DNA from: Chloroflexota bacterium
GTDB taxonomy: Bacteria; Chloroflexota; Anaerolineae; UBA4142
Length of the DNA stretch: 64,000 nt
Reading direction: 5' to 3'
NCBI GenBank assembly: GCA_016219275.1
Contig: JACRBM010000060.1
Location: forward strand, 62,001 to 126,000
Every line of letters begins with the position of its first letter. Position 1 is the stretch's first letter. The notes below the pieces were generated by a model. It searched no databases. It was given only the letters and a program-made list of their open reading frames with translations, and was not told the origin of the DNA. Of this stretch, positions 1 to 7,364 are shown one piece after another. The position numbers were made by a program, and so were the translations under genes.

Positions 1-94
1 AGGTCCCGGCAACGAGCGACCATTGCAACCAACGGCTCGCGAGAATTTTTTTGATGATAGGAATGCGGGTAAGGTCGAGACGAGTATCTGTCAT
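1..94 (-). CDS. Membrane 4Fe-4S protein, N-terminus only (partial)
   Basis: An open frame begins with ATG at 94 and runs off the left edge of the window. The visible residues start MTDTRLDLTRIPIIKKIL and continue into ASRWLQW and SLVAG, a basic N-terminus leading into a first membrane helix. This resembles the start of NapH/NosR/CcoG-like polyferredoxins, and compares loosely with the N-terminus of the protein at 7365 (KSNWFPG). It lies downstream of, and on the same strand as, the CuA-domain gene at 157, so it may be its electron-transfer partner. The iron-sulfur cysteines would lie outside the window, so the assignment rests on the N-terminus and context only. Confidence 0.5.
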   Translation of the reverse strand, partial: MTDTRLDLTRIPIIKKILASRWLQWSLVAGT

Positions 95-156
95 GGTCTT
101 TGTCGGACTGTGTAGTATGTGTTGCGTAAGACGGAACATGCAATACGCAACACGCG

Positions 157-618
157 CTATGTCCTGTTCCAGAAATAGATCACCGCGCCGATGGCTGTGA
201 TCAACGTAGCGATGATTGCGCGCGCGAACGGATAATTTGGCGTGACATCCAATTCGCCGATCATAAACGGATGCAACGTGCCGCACGCAATCGAACAACG
301 AAATTTGAACTTGCCTTCCTTATCCGCGACAAACGTCACGTCCGCGCTCTTCCCAGGTTCGGCTTGAATGTTCACGGCATAGCCGTCAACCGCCAAGCCG
401 TGCGCCGCGTCGAGCGATTCGAGATGCACCGTGATCGTATCGCCGCGCTGGACGTTGAGCGTCGCGGGTTCGTACGCGAATTGGCGCGCGCTGATTTCGA
501 TTCGGCGCGCTTGGGGCGCAGACGCAACGGCAGGGAGCGGCGCGACGAACGCCGCCAGCGTCAGCACCGCCGACACCGCGACAATTGCAAATCGCAATTG
601 GCGATTCGGTCGGCTCAT
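157..618 (-). CDS. Membrane-anchored CuA-domain cupredoxin (COX2-like, orphan)
   Basis: The protein has 153 residues. A signal or anchor helix lies near residues 10-30, a cupredoxin domain follows, and a second hydrophobic helix sits near the C-terminus (FARAIIATLITAIGAVIYFW). The domain carries a full CuA ligand set: Cys-x3-Cys-x3-His-x2-Met in CSIACGTLHPFM, and an upstream His in AAHGLAV. CuA domains of this kind pass electrons in cytochrome oxidase subunit II and N2O reductase, but no oxidase subunit I or nosZ is visible here. The ATG at 618 overlaps the stop of the upstream lipoprotein gene (ATGA), which implies translational coupling and fixes the start. Likely role: copper-based electron transfer or copper delivery outside the membrane (inference). 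Confidence 0.85.
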   Translation of the reverse strand: MSRPNRQLRFAIVAVSAVLTLAAFVAPLPAVASAPQARRIEISARQFAYEPATLNVQRGDTITVHLESLDAAHGLAVDGYAVNIQAEPGKSADVTFVADKEGKFKFRCSIACGTLHPFMIGELDVTPNYPFARAIIATLITAIGAVIYFWNRT

Positions 619-1046
619 TGATTCGGCGGTCCAAACTGGCTGTACGTCGCCATGATTGCCGCGCGAATGTCCGGCGGCGATTTCCCATCGCGCGTCAGTT
701 TCATTACATCCTGCGCGATGTCCACGCAAACGCTACACCCCAGCGCATGATCATCAAACACCGGCATGCCATCGGCTTTGATTTCTTTCACGTAACACGA
801 GTAATCGCTCGTGTGTCCAATCGCGCCGCAACCACAATAGCAGGGCACATTCTTGAGCGCGTCGGGATTCGCTACGGCAAATTGGTACGCTTCGCGCACA
901 CGCGTCGGCGCATTGTGAATATGCGCGGGCAAGCTACTCGCGGGCGCTAATTTCAATTCTTGCGCTGGAGTTGCCGCACACGCCGTCGTCAAGAGTAAAG
1001 GCGTAAGCATCACAATGAGCAAGACGAAAGATAGAATTCGATTCAC
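615..1046 (-). CDS. PCYCGC-motif lipoprotein
   Basis: The protein has 143 residues. It has a lipoprotein signal with lipobox LTTAC (Cys23), then a Cys-rich globular part with PCYCGCG, SCY and GCSVC. The PCYCGC motif defines a small family of unknown function (PF13798 type). The paired cysteines suggest metal binding or thiol chemistry on the outer face of the membrane. The start is GTG at 1046, preceded by GGGGTG. The stop overlaps the ATG of the CuA gene by four bases, so the two are made together and probably work together. Copper binding is an inference from the neighbours. Confidence 0.8.
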   Translation of the reverse strand: MNRILSFVLLIVMLTPLLLTTACAATPAQELKLAPASSLPAHIHNAPTRVREAYQFAVANPDALKNVPCYCGCGAIGHTSDYSCYVKEIKADGMPVFDDHALGCSVCVDIAQDVMKLTRDGKSPPDIRAAIMATYSQFGPPNQ

Positions 1047-1151
1047 ATTGCACCCCGCAGATAATCTTGCGCCTATTGTATAACCGCGCTAGCAAAATCG
1101 CACGGGCAAAGCGACGCATCGCCGGTACGCCATTTGGCGTATGCCAAAAAT

Positions 1152-1180
1152 AAAAAAACGGCGCACAATTTCGCGCGCCG
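1152..1180 (-). terminator. Intrinsic terminator downstream of the sensor kinase
   Basis: Read on the minus strand, a CGGCGC/GCGCCG stem with a 10-base loop (1159-1180) is followed by seven T (1152-1158) and a further T-rich stretch. It separates the kinase/regulator pair from the lipoprotein-CuA pair. Just beyond it, 1126-1139 carries TACGCCATTTGGCG, a small inverted repeat also present at 6446-6459. Confidence 0.75.
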
Positions 1181-1207
1181 CGTGTGTCCGTCAATTTGTC
1201 GCTCGGA

Positions 1208-1302
1208 GATTGCTTTGTCGCTGCGCTCCTCGCACTATCCAACCATCGCACTATCGCACTATCGCACCATCGCACTATCGCACTATTGAACTATCGCACT
1301 AA
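1208..1302. repeat. Dispersed 27-mer followed by tandem CACTATCG-type repeats
   Basis: Positions 1208-1234 match 15754-15780 at 25 of 27 bases. From about 1231 to 1302 the octamer GCACTATC or a close variant recurs head to tail. The array runs into the kinase gene, whose last codons and TAG (1283) are made of repeat sequence. This is one of several short degenerate repeat families filling gaps in the window. Confidence 0.8.
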
Positions 1303-2905
1303 CCGGCACAAACGCCACCACCTTCGTGCCCTTGCCGTGTTCCGATTTCACATAGACGTTGCCGCCGAACAATTGCGCGCGTTCCTGCATTCCCATCAAA
1401 CCGAAATGCCCGGCGGGCGCGTACGCTGTCGGCGCGTCCGGCGCGACGAAACCGACGCCGTCGTCTTCAATCGTCGCCGCGACTTCGTGCGCGTCGAACG
1501 ACAACGTCACCGCTACGTGCTTGGCTTGCGCGTGCTTGGCAACGTTCCGCAACGCTTCTTGCACGATGCGATACAGCGCGAGCTCGCGCTCCGCATCGAG
1601 CCGCGTTTCTTCGCCGGTCACTTCAAAAGTCGCGTGTGATTCGCGCGCCAGCATTTCCAGTGCGGGAATCAATCCTAGTTCCTCAAGATAGGTCGGACGC
1701 AAATCGCGCACGAAACGGCGCACCGACACAAGCGCCGTTCCAACCAGTTCCCTCAGTTCCTTGATTTTCCCTGCGGCACTGGCTGTGTCTCTACCCAACG
1801 CCTTTTCCACCATCTCGATCCGTTGTTGCAACGCGATGAGCGATTGGATGGTCTCGTCGTGCAGTTCGCGCGCGAGGCGCACACGTTCATCTTCCTGCCC
1901 GCGCGTCATCGCCGTGATGTAATTCTGCATCGCGTCCTGCGCCGCGCTAACCTGGCGCGCCATCGCATCGAGCGTTTCGCGCAGGGCTTCGATTTCACCC
2001 ACCCCGCCGACCGGTCGTTCTGCCGCACGATAATCGCCGTACGCGATGCGGTTCGCGGCTTGCGCGAGATTTTGCAGCGGACGCACGACATTGCGGACGC
2101 CAAAGTACACCGCGCCGAGCGCAACCACCGCCGCCAGCGAAAGCAGCAGCGGCAAGAGCACCGCGTACTGAAACATCGGCGCGACGATTTCTTCCCAGGG
2201 TTCTTCGACGATCAAGCCCCAGTTCATCGGCGCGATCGGCGCGTAACCGACGACGATTTCCGCGCCGGTGTCCGCGTGATGATACGTTGCGCCGGTTTCG
2301 CCGCGCATCACCTGCGTGATGCCGGCGTGGCGCGACATATCCTCGCCCAGGCGCGCGGCGTTGGGATGCGCGATAATTTTTCCGCGCGCATCCACGAGAT
2401 ACGCGATGCCGTGCGCGCCAAAGCCGAGGTTCGTCAGCGGCGGCGGCGCGAACGCGCCGATCAAAATATTTCCGCTTTGCGGCACGGCGACGAGAACGCG
2501 CGTCACGTTGTTTTCGACGAACGGCGGCGCGAAGGAAACCTCTCGACGGTTGAGCAGACTGGCGACGTGGGCGCGCCGATTTTGCCAAACGTCGGCGGAG
2601 GGTTGCGCGTGCAGCAGATTGCCTTGCGCGTCGAACGACGCGATGCCGCCGTCGAACGCGGCGCAACTCGTGTCGCATTGCGCGGGCAGACCTGGGTCGA
2701 GCGTGGGCAGCAGACGCGCGTGCAGCGCGAGGGTCTCCGACCATTGCGCGGCGGCGACGCGCGCGACGACGCCATCGCGCTCGGCGACCATCTCGCGCAT
2801 CGCGGTCTGATGACTATTGACACCGAAATACGCGACGACGATCAATATTGCGCCGAGCGGCAGAATCGTCCAGAGGAGGAGTTGGGTGCGGAGGTCTCGA
2901 AACAT
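1283..2905 (-). CDS. Membrane sensor histidine kinase, Cache-HAMP-HisKA_3
   Basis: The protein has 540 residues. TM1 is near residues 10-28, an extracellular region of about 215 residues follows, TM2 is near 245-265, then come HAMP, a NarX/DesK-type dimerisation domain with LARELHDETIQ (His near 348), and a HATPase_c domain (N box RNVAKHA; DDGVGF; HFGLMGM). The outer domain has dCache-like signatures (YLVDARGKIIAHP; GYAPIAPMNWGL), so it should sense a small ligand or metal outside the cell. It lies 45 bp downstream of its response regulator on the same strand. Neighbouring genes suggest copper or a redox cue as the signal (inference). Confidence 0.9.
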   Translation of the reverse strand: MFRDLRTQLLLWTILPLGAILIVVAYFGVNSHQTAMREMVAERDGVVARVAAAQWSETLALHARLLPTLDPGLPAQCDTSCAAFDGGIASFDAQGNLLHAQPSADVWQNRRAHVASLLNRREVSFAPPFVENNVTRVLVAVPQSGNILIGAFAPPPLTNLGFGAHGIAYLVDARGKIIAHPNAARLGEDMSRHAGITQVMRGETGATYHHADTGAEIVVGYAPIAPMNWGLIVEEPWEEIVAPMFQYAVLLPLLLSLAAVVALGAVYFGVRNVVRPLQNLAQAANRIAYGDYRAAERPVGGVGEIEALRETLDAMARQVSAAQDAMQNYITAMTRGQEDERVRLARELHDETIQSLIALQQRIEMVEKALGRDTASAAGKIKELRELVGTALVSVRRFVRDLRPTYLEELGLIPALEMLARESHATFEVTGEETRLDAERELALYRIVQEALRNVAKHAQAKHVAVTLSFDAHEVAATIEDDGVGFVAPDAPTAYAPAGHFGLMGMQERAQLFGGNVYVKSEHGKGTKVVAFVPVSAIVQ

Positions 2906-2950
2906 AGTGAACAGTCAACAGTCAACAGTAGGCAGTAAACTGTTGATTGG

Positions 2951-3613
2951 CTACTCAAGCATGATCCACTTTTCGCGTAACGCAAACAGCACCGCTTCCG
3001 TGCGCGTGGTGACGTGTAGTTTGGCGTAGATGTTGGCGAGATGCCCTTGTACGGTGCGGTCGCTGATGGAGAGCGTGACGCCGATTTGTTTGTTACTCAT
3101 GCCTTTCGCCGCGAGGCGTAACACTTCGAGTTCGCGGTCGGTCAGCGGTTCGACGATTTCGTCGCGCGGGGTTTCGACGCCCGACGCGCGTTGCACGAGT
3201 CGCTTGGCGACGGAGGGAGAGAGCGCCGATTCGCCGGCGGCAATCGCGTGCACGGCGCGGCAGATTTCATCGGAGTTTGCCGTCTTGAGCAGATAACCGC
3301 TTGCGCCCGCTTGGAGCGCGGCAAAGATGTACGGATCGTCGTCGTAGGCGGTGAGAATCAGCACGCGCGTGTGCGGAAATTCTTTTTTCACGCGGCGCGT
3401 CGCTTCCATCCCGTTCATCTTCGGCATCTGAATATCGAACACCGCGACGTCGGGCTTGTCGCGCGCGACGAACGCAACAGCTTCTTCGCCGTCGCTCGCT
3501 TCGGCGATGACACGAATCGCCGCGTCTTCTTCCAGAAACTCGCGGATGCCTTTGCGAACGACGGCGTGATCGTCGGCGAGGATCACGCGGATGACTGGCG
3601 CGGAATTTTCCAT
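2951..3613 (-). CDS. NarL/FixJ-family response regulator
   Basis: The protein has 220 residues. A receiver domain occupies residues 1-125 with acidic pocket ADDH and phospho-acceptor Asp near residue 60 (VFDIQMPKMNG). A LuxR-type HTH is near 150-215 (LTDRELEVLRLAAKGMSNKQ). It is the partner of the kinase immediately downstream. ATG at 3613 is preferred over an in-frame TTG six bases earlier because AAAGG sits at proper spacing. The 45 bp gap to the kinase contains a short tandem of GTCAACA units. Likely targets are the flanking copper and redox genes (inference). Confidence 0.92.
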   Translation of the reverse strand: MENSAPVIRVILADDHAVVRKGIREFLEEDAAIRVIAEASDGEEAVAFVARDKPDVAVFDIQMPKMNGMEATRRVKKEFPHTRVLILTAYDDDPYIFAALQAGASGYLLKTANSDEICRAVHAIAAGESALSPSVAKRLVQRASGVETPRDEIVEPLTDRELEVLRLAAKGMSNKQIGVTLSISDRTVQGHLANIYAKLHVTTRTEAVLFALREKWIMLE

Positions 3614-3717
3614 AGTCAACCTTTCAGCCGAATCTTAACACACTCGGTAACGGGATGCAAACGCAAACTCGCCGCGTCCGCGTTGAACGTGGCGAGTTTA
3701 GGCACGGTTCGAGATTT

Positions 3718-3792
3718 TCACGCGGCGAGATCGCGGCGCATTTCGTCGAACTGTTCTTTCGTGATTTCGCCTTTGAATTCTTCCGGGAATCG
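3718..3792 (-). pseudogene. SHOCT-motif tail in frame behind a stop codon
   Basis: Directly after the TAG of the preceding gene (3793-3795), the same frame continues as RFPEEFKGEITKEQFDEMRR and then DLAA before TGA at 3718. GEITKEQFDEMRRDL is a clear SHOCT motif like those in the neighbouring small proteins. There is no start codon or ribosome site of its own. It is either a decayed duplicate or a second SHOCT motif reached by readthrough of the TAG. Confidence 0.6.
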
Positions 3793-4008
3793 CTAAATTG
3801 TCGAATGACCCGGGTGTTCTGTCGGCGCATTAGCTTGCGCTGACGATGACACCCCCAGCGTACGCTTCAACTGTTCGAATTGCGCATCGTTGATTTCACC
3901 CAGCGCGTAACGCCGCTTGAGAATTTCCAACAGCGATTCGTTCGAGGTACTTGATGGTTGGTGTCCATCGTGGTTGCCGTGCAGAGCATGCATCAACATA
4001 CACCACAT
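3793..4008 (-). CDS. Small SHOCT-domain protein, His-rich N-terminus
   Basis: The protein has 71 residues. It starts MWCMLMHALHGNHDGHQP, which is rich in Met, Cys and His and so could bind copper. A SHOCT motif follows (LLEILKRRYALGEINDAQFE) and then a polar tail ending HPGHSTI. SHOCT is a short C-terminal oligomerisation motif of about 30 residues. The ATG at 4008 lies one base after the stop of the upstream membrane SHOCT gene, so translation is coupled. No membrane helix is visible. Function is unknown; a copper-sequestering or scaffolding role alongside the neighbouring oxidase is an inference. Confidence 0.7.
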   Translation of the reverse strand: MWCMLMHALHGNHDGHQPSSTSNESLLEILKRRYALGEINDAQFEQLKRTLGVSSSAQANAPTEHPGHSTI

Positions 4009-4009
4009 C

Positions 4010-4252
4010 TTACACCCCCACATCGCGCTTGAGCGTGTCGAACTGTTCTTTCGTGATTTCGCCTTTGGCATAGCGCGCTTGCAAAATCGCCAGCGGGGTT
4101 TGCCCGGATACCGGCGTCGCCAAGGAACCTTGACTGCCGCGCGCGAGCGTGACCACGAGCCACACCGCGCCGCCGATGACCAACACCCAGAAGGCGATCA
4201 TCAGCAATCCGCCGAACAACATTCCGCCACCGAGTCCAAATCCGCCCATCAT
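4010..4252 (-). CDS. Membrane SHOCT-domain protein
   Basis: The protein has 80 residues. The N-terminus is MMGGFGLGGGMLFGG, one membrane helix covers about residues 15-38, and a SHOCT motif closes the protein (LQARYAKGEITKEQFDTLKR). The start at 4252 is chosen because AGGAG lies eight bases upstream; an in-frame ATG at 4285 lacks a ribosome site. It belongs to a run of three SHOCT genes around the multicopper oxidase. The Met/Gly-rich start resembles that of the oxidase loop and of the protein at 5931, which suggests a shared metal-handling theme (inference). Confidence 0.8.
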   Translation of the reverse strand: MMGGFGLGGGMLFGGLLMIAFWVLVIGGAVWLVVTLARGSQGSLATPVSGQTPLAILQARYAKGEITKEQFDTLKRDVGV

Positions 4253-4325
4253 TTTATCTTCTCCTTTTTCATTCTTCGTTTTCACTAAAAAGTGAAACGA
4301 GTGAAATTTTATGTGTTTATCTGAT

Positions 4326-5924
4326 TCACGCTTGAACCAAATAGTTTCGCATCAAACCTTGATCCTCGTGTTCCAGATTGTGACAGTGATACAAGTACAT
4401 TCCTGGGAAATCTTCAAAGCGCATCAACAATTTGACGCGCTCACCAGCCCACAACGTCACCGTATCTTTCCAACCCTCATCCACGTACCCAGCGCGCACC
4501 GTGTCCCAGTCCACCCTGAATTGTGGCGCGATCTGCCGTTCGATCACCTGGAACTGCACGCCGTGAATGTGCATCGGGTGTACCATTTGATCCATGCTGT
4601 TCGTCTGATTGACAAACTCCCACGCTTCGAGCGTATTGAGTTTTACGATTTCGTCGTTCGCGATGCCCTCCATCTCGAACACGCGCCCGTTGATCGTCCA
4701 CGTCATCATTTGTTGCATCGAAACTCCAAAAGTGCGTGGACTCTGACGATTGATCGCGTCGTCGAGACGATAGCGTTGAATCGCGCTGAGACGTTCGGGC
4801 AATGGAGTACTGTCCTTGATCTCGCGATCTATCTTGACGCGCATGATCGTAAATTCTGCGCCGTGCGGTAATGTGGCGTTGCTGCCACCCATCATCCCGC
4901 CGCCCATCATGCCACCACCCATCATTCCGCCCATCATCCCCGATTCCGCACCCGAAAACGCGAGACTCTGAAGTTTCAATTCACTGCCCACGCGCCGATT
5001 GCTGAAATCCGCCCATAGTTCAACGCGTTCACCGGGTCCGAGCGTCACGTAATTCCGTTGCGCGGGTTTTTCGAGCAAGCCGCCGTCGGTTGCAATCACG
5101 GTCAACGGCGTACCGTCCTCCCACGCGAGTTTGTACACGCGCGAGTTCGAGCCATTCAATACGCGGAAACGATACGCGCGCGTGGCGACGTTCATCGCGA
5201 AATCAGGTCGCCCGTTGACGAGAATGCGGTCGCCGAGAAATCCCATCATCTGCTCCATCGGACTCGTGACATAGACCAGTTGATTCGCCGCGTTGAATGT
5301 GCGATCTTGAATGACGAGCGGCAAGTCGAATTCGCCGCGCGGCAAATTCGCTTCCGTTTCTTCGTCGTCCGAAATCAGGAACAAGCCCGCGAGTCCGGCG
5401 TACGCTTGAAAGCCGGTGCGTTGATGCGGGTGCGGATGAAACCAATACGTGCCGGCGCGATTACGAATCTCGAAATCGTACACGTACGACTGTCCTGGCT
5501 GGATCGCATAACGCGGATGCCCGTCCATTTCGGGCGGAACGTGCAGACCATGCCAATGAATGATCGTCGGCTCACCCAACGCATTATTCAAATGCACTCG
5601 AAACTTTTGTCCGCGTTTGGCGCGAATGATCGGACCGAGGTAACTGTTTGGAATCGTTTGCAAACTGGCGGAGTCGCCTTTCAGCACCGCGCCGTCGTAC
5701 TTCCATACGCGCGTCGGTTGACCTGGCAAGATGCTGGCTTGTGTATCGGTCGCGGTCAATTTGAGTTCGACATCGGGAACGAAATCGCCGCTGGTGCGAA
5801 CCGGTTGCGCCGCTCCAGATAGAAACGGTGCAACCCCGCAACCGCTCAAACCTACAATCGTCAAGGCGCCGACGCCCAAACCGGATAATTTCAGAAATTC
5901 TCTGCGCGTAAAGCGTCGTATCAC
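4326..5924 (-). CDS. Tat-exported multicopper oxidase with Met/Gly-rich loop
   Basis: The protein has 532 residues. A twin-arginine signal (RRFTRREFLKLSG) leads three cupredoxin domains. All copper-site motifs are present: HWHGLH, WFHPHPH, HPMHIHGVQF and YHCHNLEHED, which supply the type 1 and trinuclear copper ligands. Between the second and third blocks is a loop of repeated MMGG units (about residues 335-352), as in CueO-type cuprous oxidases that use Met-rich segments to bind Cu(I). GTG at 5924 is the start; GGGAGCG overlaps the upstream stop. It probably oxidises Cu(I) or another reduced metal outside the membrane. A laccase or bilirubin-oxidase-like role cannot be excluded. Confidence 0.93.
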   Translation of the reverse strand: MIRRFTRREFLKLSGLGVGALTIVGLSGCGVAPFLSGAAQPVRTSGDFVPDVELKLTATDTQASILPGQPTRVWKYDGAVLKGDSASLQTIPNSYLGPIIRAKRGQKFRVHLNNALGEPTIIHWHGLHVPPEMDGHPRYAIQPGQSYVYDFEIRNRAGTYWFHPHPHQRTGFQAYAGLAGLFLISDDEETEANLPRGEFDLPLVIQDRTFNAANQLVYVTSPMEQMMGFLGDRILVNGRPDFAMNVATRAYRFRVLNGSNSRVYKLAWEDGTPLTVIATDGGLLEKPAQRNYVTLGPGERVELWADFSNRRVGSELKLQSLAFSGAESGMMGGMMGGGMMGGGMMGGSNATLPHGAEFTIMRVKIDREIKDSTPLPERLSAIQRYRLDDAINRQSPRTFGVSMQQMMTWTINGRVFEMEGIANDEIVKLNTLEAWEFVNQTNSMDQMVHPMHIHGVQFQVIERQIAPQFRVDWDTVRAGYVDEGWKDTVTLWAGERVKLLMRFEDFPGMYLYHCHNLEHEDQGLMRNYLVQA

Positions 5925-5930
5925 TTTTTC

Positions 5931-6299
5931 TTACGCTCCCAAATCGCGCTTGATGGCGTCGAATTGTTCTTTCGTGATTTCGCCTTTGGCGTACCGCGCT
6001 TTCAAAATATCGAGCGGCGATTCGCTTGACGCTGAAGGCGTCACCCGATTCGCATTGCGCGCGAGCCAAACGACCAACAGCACGATGCCGCCAATGAAGA
6101 GACCCCAGTAGACGAGCATCATCATCGCGCCGAGCGGATTAAAGCTATAGCTGTTCATCATTCCGCCGTAACCGCCATAGCCGCCCATCATTCCGGATCC
6201 CATCATGCCGAATCCGCCCATCATCCCCGCGCCGCTAAAGAGCAACAGCGCAAGTACGACGACGAGAACGATGCCGAGAACCCAACTAGTGTTTTTCAT
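5931..6299 (-). CDS. Membrane SHOCT-domain protein with Met/Gly-rich segment
   Basis: The protein has 122 residues. An N-terminal hydrophobic helix comes first, then a low-complexity Met/Gly/Tyr stretch (MMGGFGMMGSGMMGGYGGYG), a second membrane helix (MMLVYWGLFIGGIVLLVVWL), and a C-terminal SHOCT motif (LKARYAKGEITKEQFDAIKR). AGGAGG lies just upstream of ATG 6299. The stop is six bases before the oxidase start, so the two genes are co-transcribed. The Met-rich segment could hold Cu(I) near the oxidase (inference). Confidence 0.85.
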   Translation of the reverse strand: MKNTSWVLGIVLVVVLALLLFSGAGMMGGFGMMGSGMMGGYGGYGGMMNSYSFNPLGAMMMLVYWGLFIGGIVLLVVWLARNANRVTPSASSESPLDILKARYAKGEITKEQFDAIKRDLGA

Positions 6300-6603
6300 T
6301 TTTCGCCTCCTGCGAATTTTTCAATCTTGTGGACAGTTTATCGAAACGTTGTGAAGATGGCGTGAAGAGGGTGTGTTTTTTTTCTGCGTTCCCAATATAA
6401 TCTGCTTTTCGACGCCGCGCCACCGCTTTTGAGCGGGTTGTGGGCTACGCCATTTGGCGGTAGCCCGTTGTTACCCCGCCATTTTGCCTAGTCCGTTCCG
6501 CGCCATTTCGCTCTGGGGGGTTGCGCGTGAGATTGTTAAAATATCGCAAGTCCCAAGCACGCCATTCGTGCGTGCGACCATTTTTCATGAGGAGGTTCCA
6601 TCA
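6300..6603. other. Divergent intergenic region with a strong inverted repeat
   Basis: This 304 bp gap separates the leftward oxidase operon from the rightward lipoprotein/Fe-S pair. It contains a GGGCTACGCC / GGCGGTAGCCC hairpin (6442-6466, loop ATTT), whose core TACGCCATTTGGCG recurs at 1126-1139. A TATAAT lies at 6396-6401 for rightward transcription, but without a good -35 box. The ribosome site GGAGG lies just before ATG 6604. No further gene is visible. Confidence 0.5.
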
Positions 6604-7347
6604 ATGAGAATCCGTTTTCGATCGGTCTGGTGGCGACTCGGCATCGCCGGCGTCGTTGTGTTGACGCTGGGTTTGACAGCTTGCGCCGCGCCTGCCGCGA
6701 CACCCATGATCGCCTCGCCAGTTGCCAACGCGATGGAAATCGCGCAGAACGAGTACCAAACCCAAGTGACCTTGATGTCGCCTGTGATCCCGGGAAGCAA
6801 TCCAATCACTGTGCAAGTGCGGAACATCCAGACCGGCAAGCCACTCCACGATGCGACGGTGCGCGTCGCGGTCGCCGCGAACCAGCGCGCCTCAATCGCA
6901 AAAGACGATCACACAAAAACCACATCGTCGAGTCATGGGTCTACGCCGGAAACTCACAGCGCCGTCAAGAAAGACGATCACGCGAACGAACAGAAGGACA
7001 CGCACGCAACAGCCCAGGTCGCATCGCACGCGAACGAAAAAAATGTCACGCACCAAGCCGAAGCGAAAAACGCAAGCCACGCCGATGAAGATGCCGCCCA
7101 CGCGGGCAAACCGATGACCGCCGGCAAGACCGAAGGCGAGTACGTCGGGCAGGTGATGTTTCCCAACGCGGGTGAATGGTTGCTCACCGTCAGTTACGAA
7201 ATCGAAGGCAAAGAACAGACGGCGCTGTTTGCCGTCAACGCGGCGCGCAGCGCGGAAACCTGGCTCGTGTTGAGCGGATTTCTCGGCGTGAATCTTGCCG
7301 TCATCGCGACGGCAGGCATCACCAAACGCAAAGCGTCGAAAAAATAG
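6604..7347 (+). CDS. FixH/YtkA-like lipoprotein with His-rich insertion
   Basis: The protein has 247 residues. A lipoprotein signal has lipobox LTAC near residue 25, a beta-sandwich domain of the FixH/YtkA type follows, and a C-terminal membrane helix precedes a basic tail. The domain is interrupted by about 75 residues rich in His, Asp and Lys (repeated DDH, THA, SHA and HAN units), a likely metal-binding segment. The ATG at 6604 follows GGAGG; an upstream in-frame start at 6454 has no ribosome site. Only 17 bp separate it from the Fe-S protein gene. In cbb3 oxidase assembly FixH works beside FixG and the copper ATPase FixI, and similar proteins stand together here. Confidence 0.65.
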   Translation: MRIRFRSVWWRLGIAGVVVLTLGLTACAAPAATPMIASPVANAMEIAQNEYQTQVTLMSPVIPGSNPITVQVRNIQTGKPLHDATVRVAVAANQRASIAKDDHTKTTSSSHGSTPETHSAVKKDDHANEQKDTHATAQVASHANEKNVTHQAEAKNASHADEDAAHAGKPMTAGKTEGEYVGQVMFPNAGEWLLTVSYEIEGKEQTALFAVNAARSAETWLVLSGFLGVNLAVIATAGITKRKASKK

Positions 7348-7364
7348 ACGAAGGAGTTATTCGG

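Noticed and set aside
1-40. A resemblance between the left edge (CCAACGGCTCGC) and repeat B (CCAACGGCTCAT)
   Set aside because: The edge sequence is coding for the partial Fe-S protein and the match is only about ten bases, so chance is enough.
1823-2938. Open frame antisense to the Cache kinase (about 371 codons)
   Set aside because: Arg/His-rich shadow sequence with no domain; the kinase on the other strand is fully convincing.
6454-6603. N-terminal extension of the FixH-like lipoprotein
   Set aside because: The signal peptide and GGAGG place the start at 6604; the extension is intergenic hairpin sequence.
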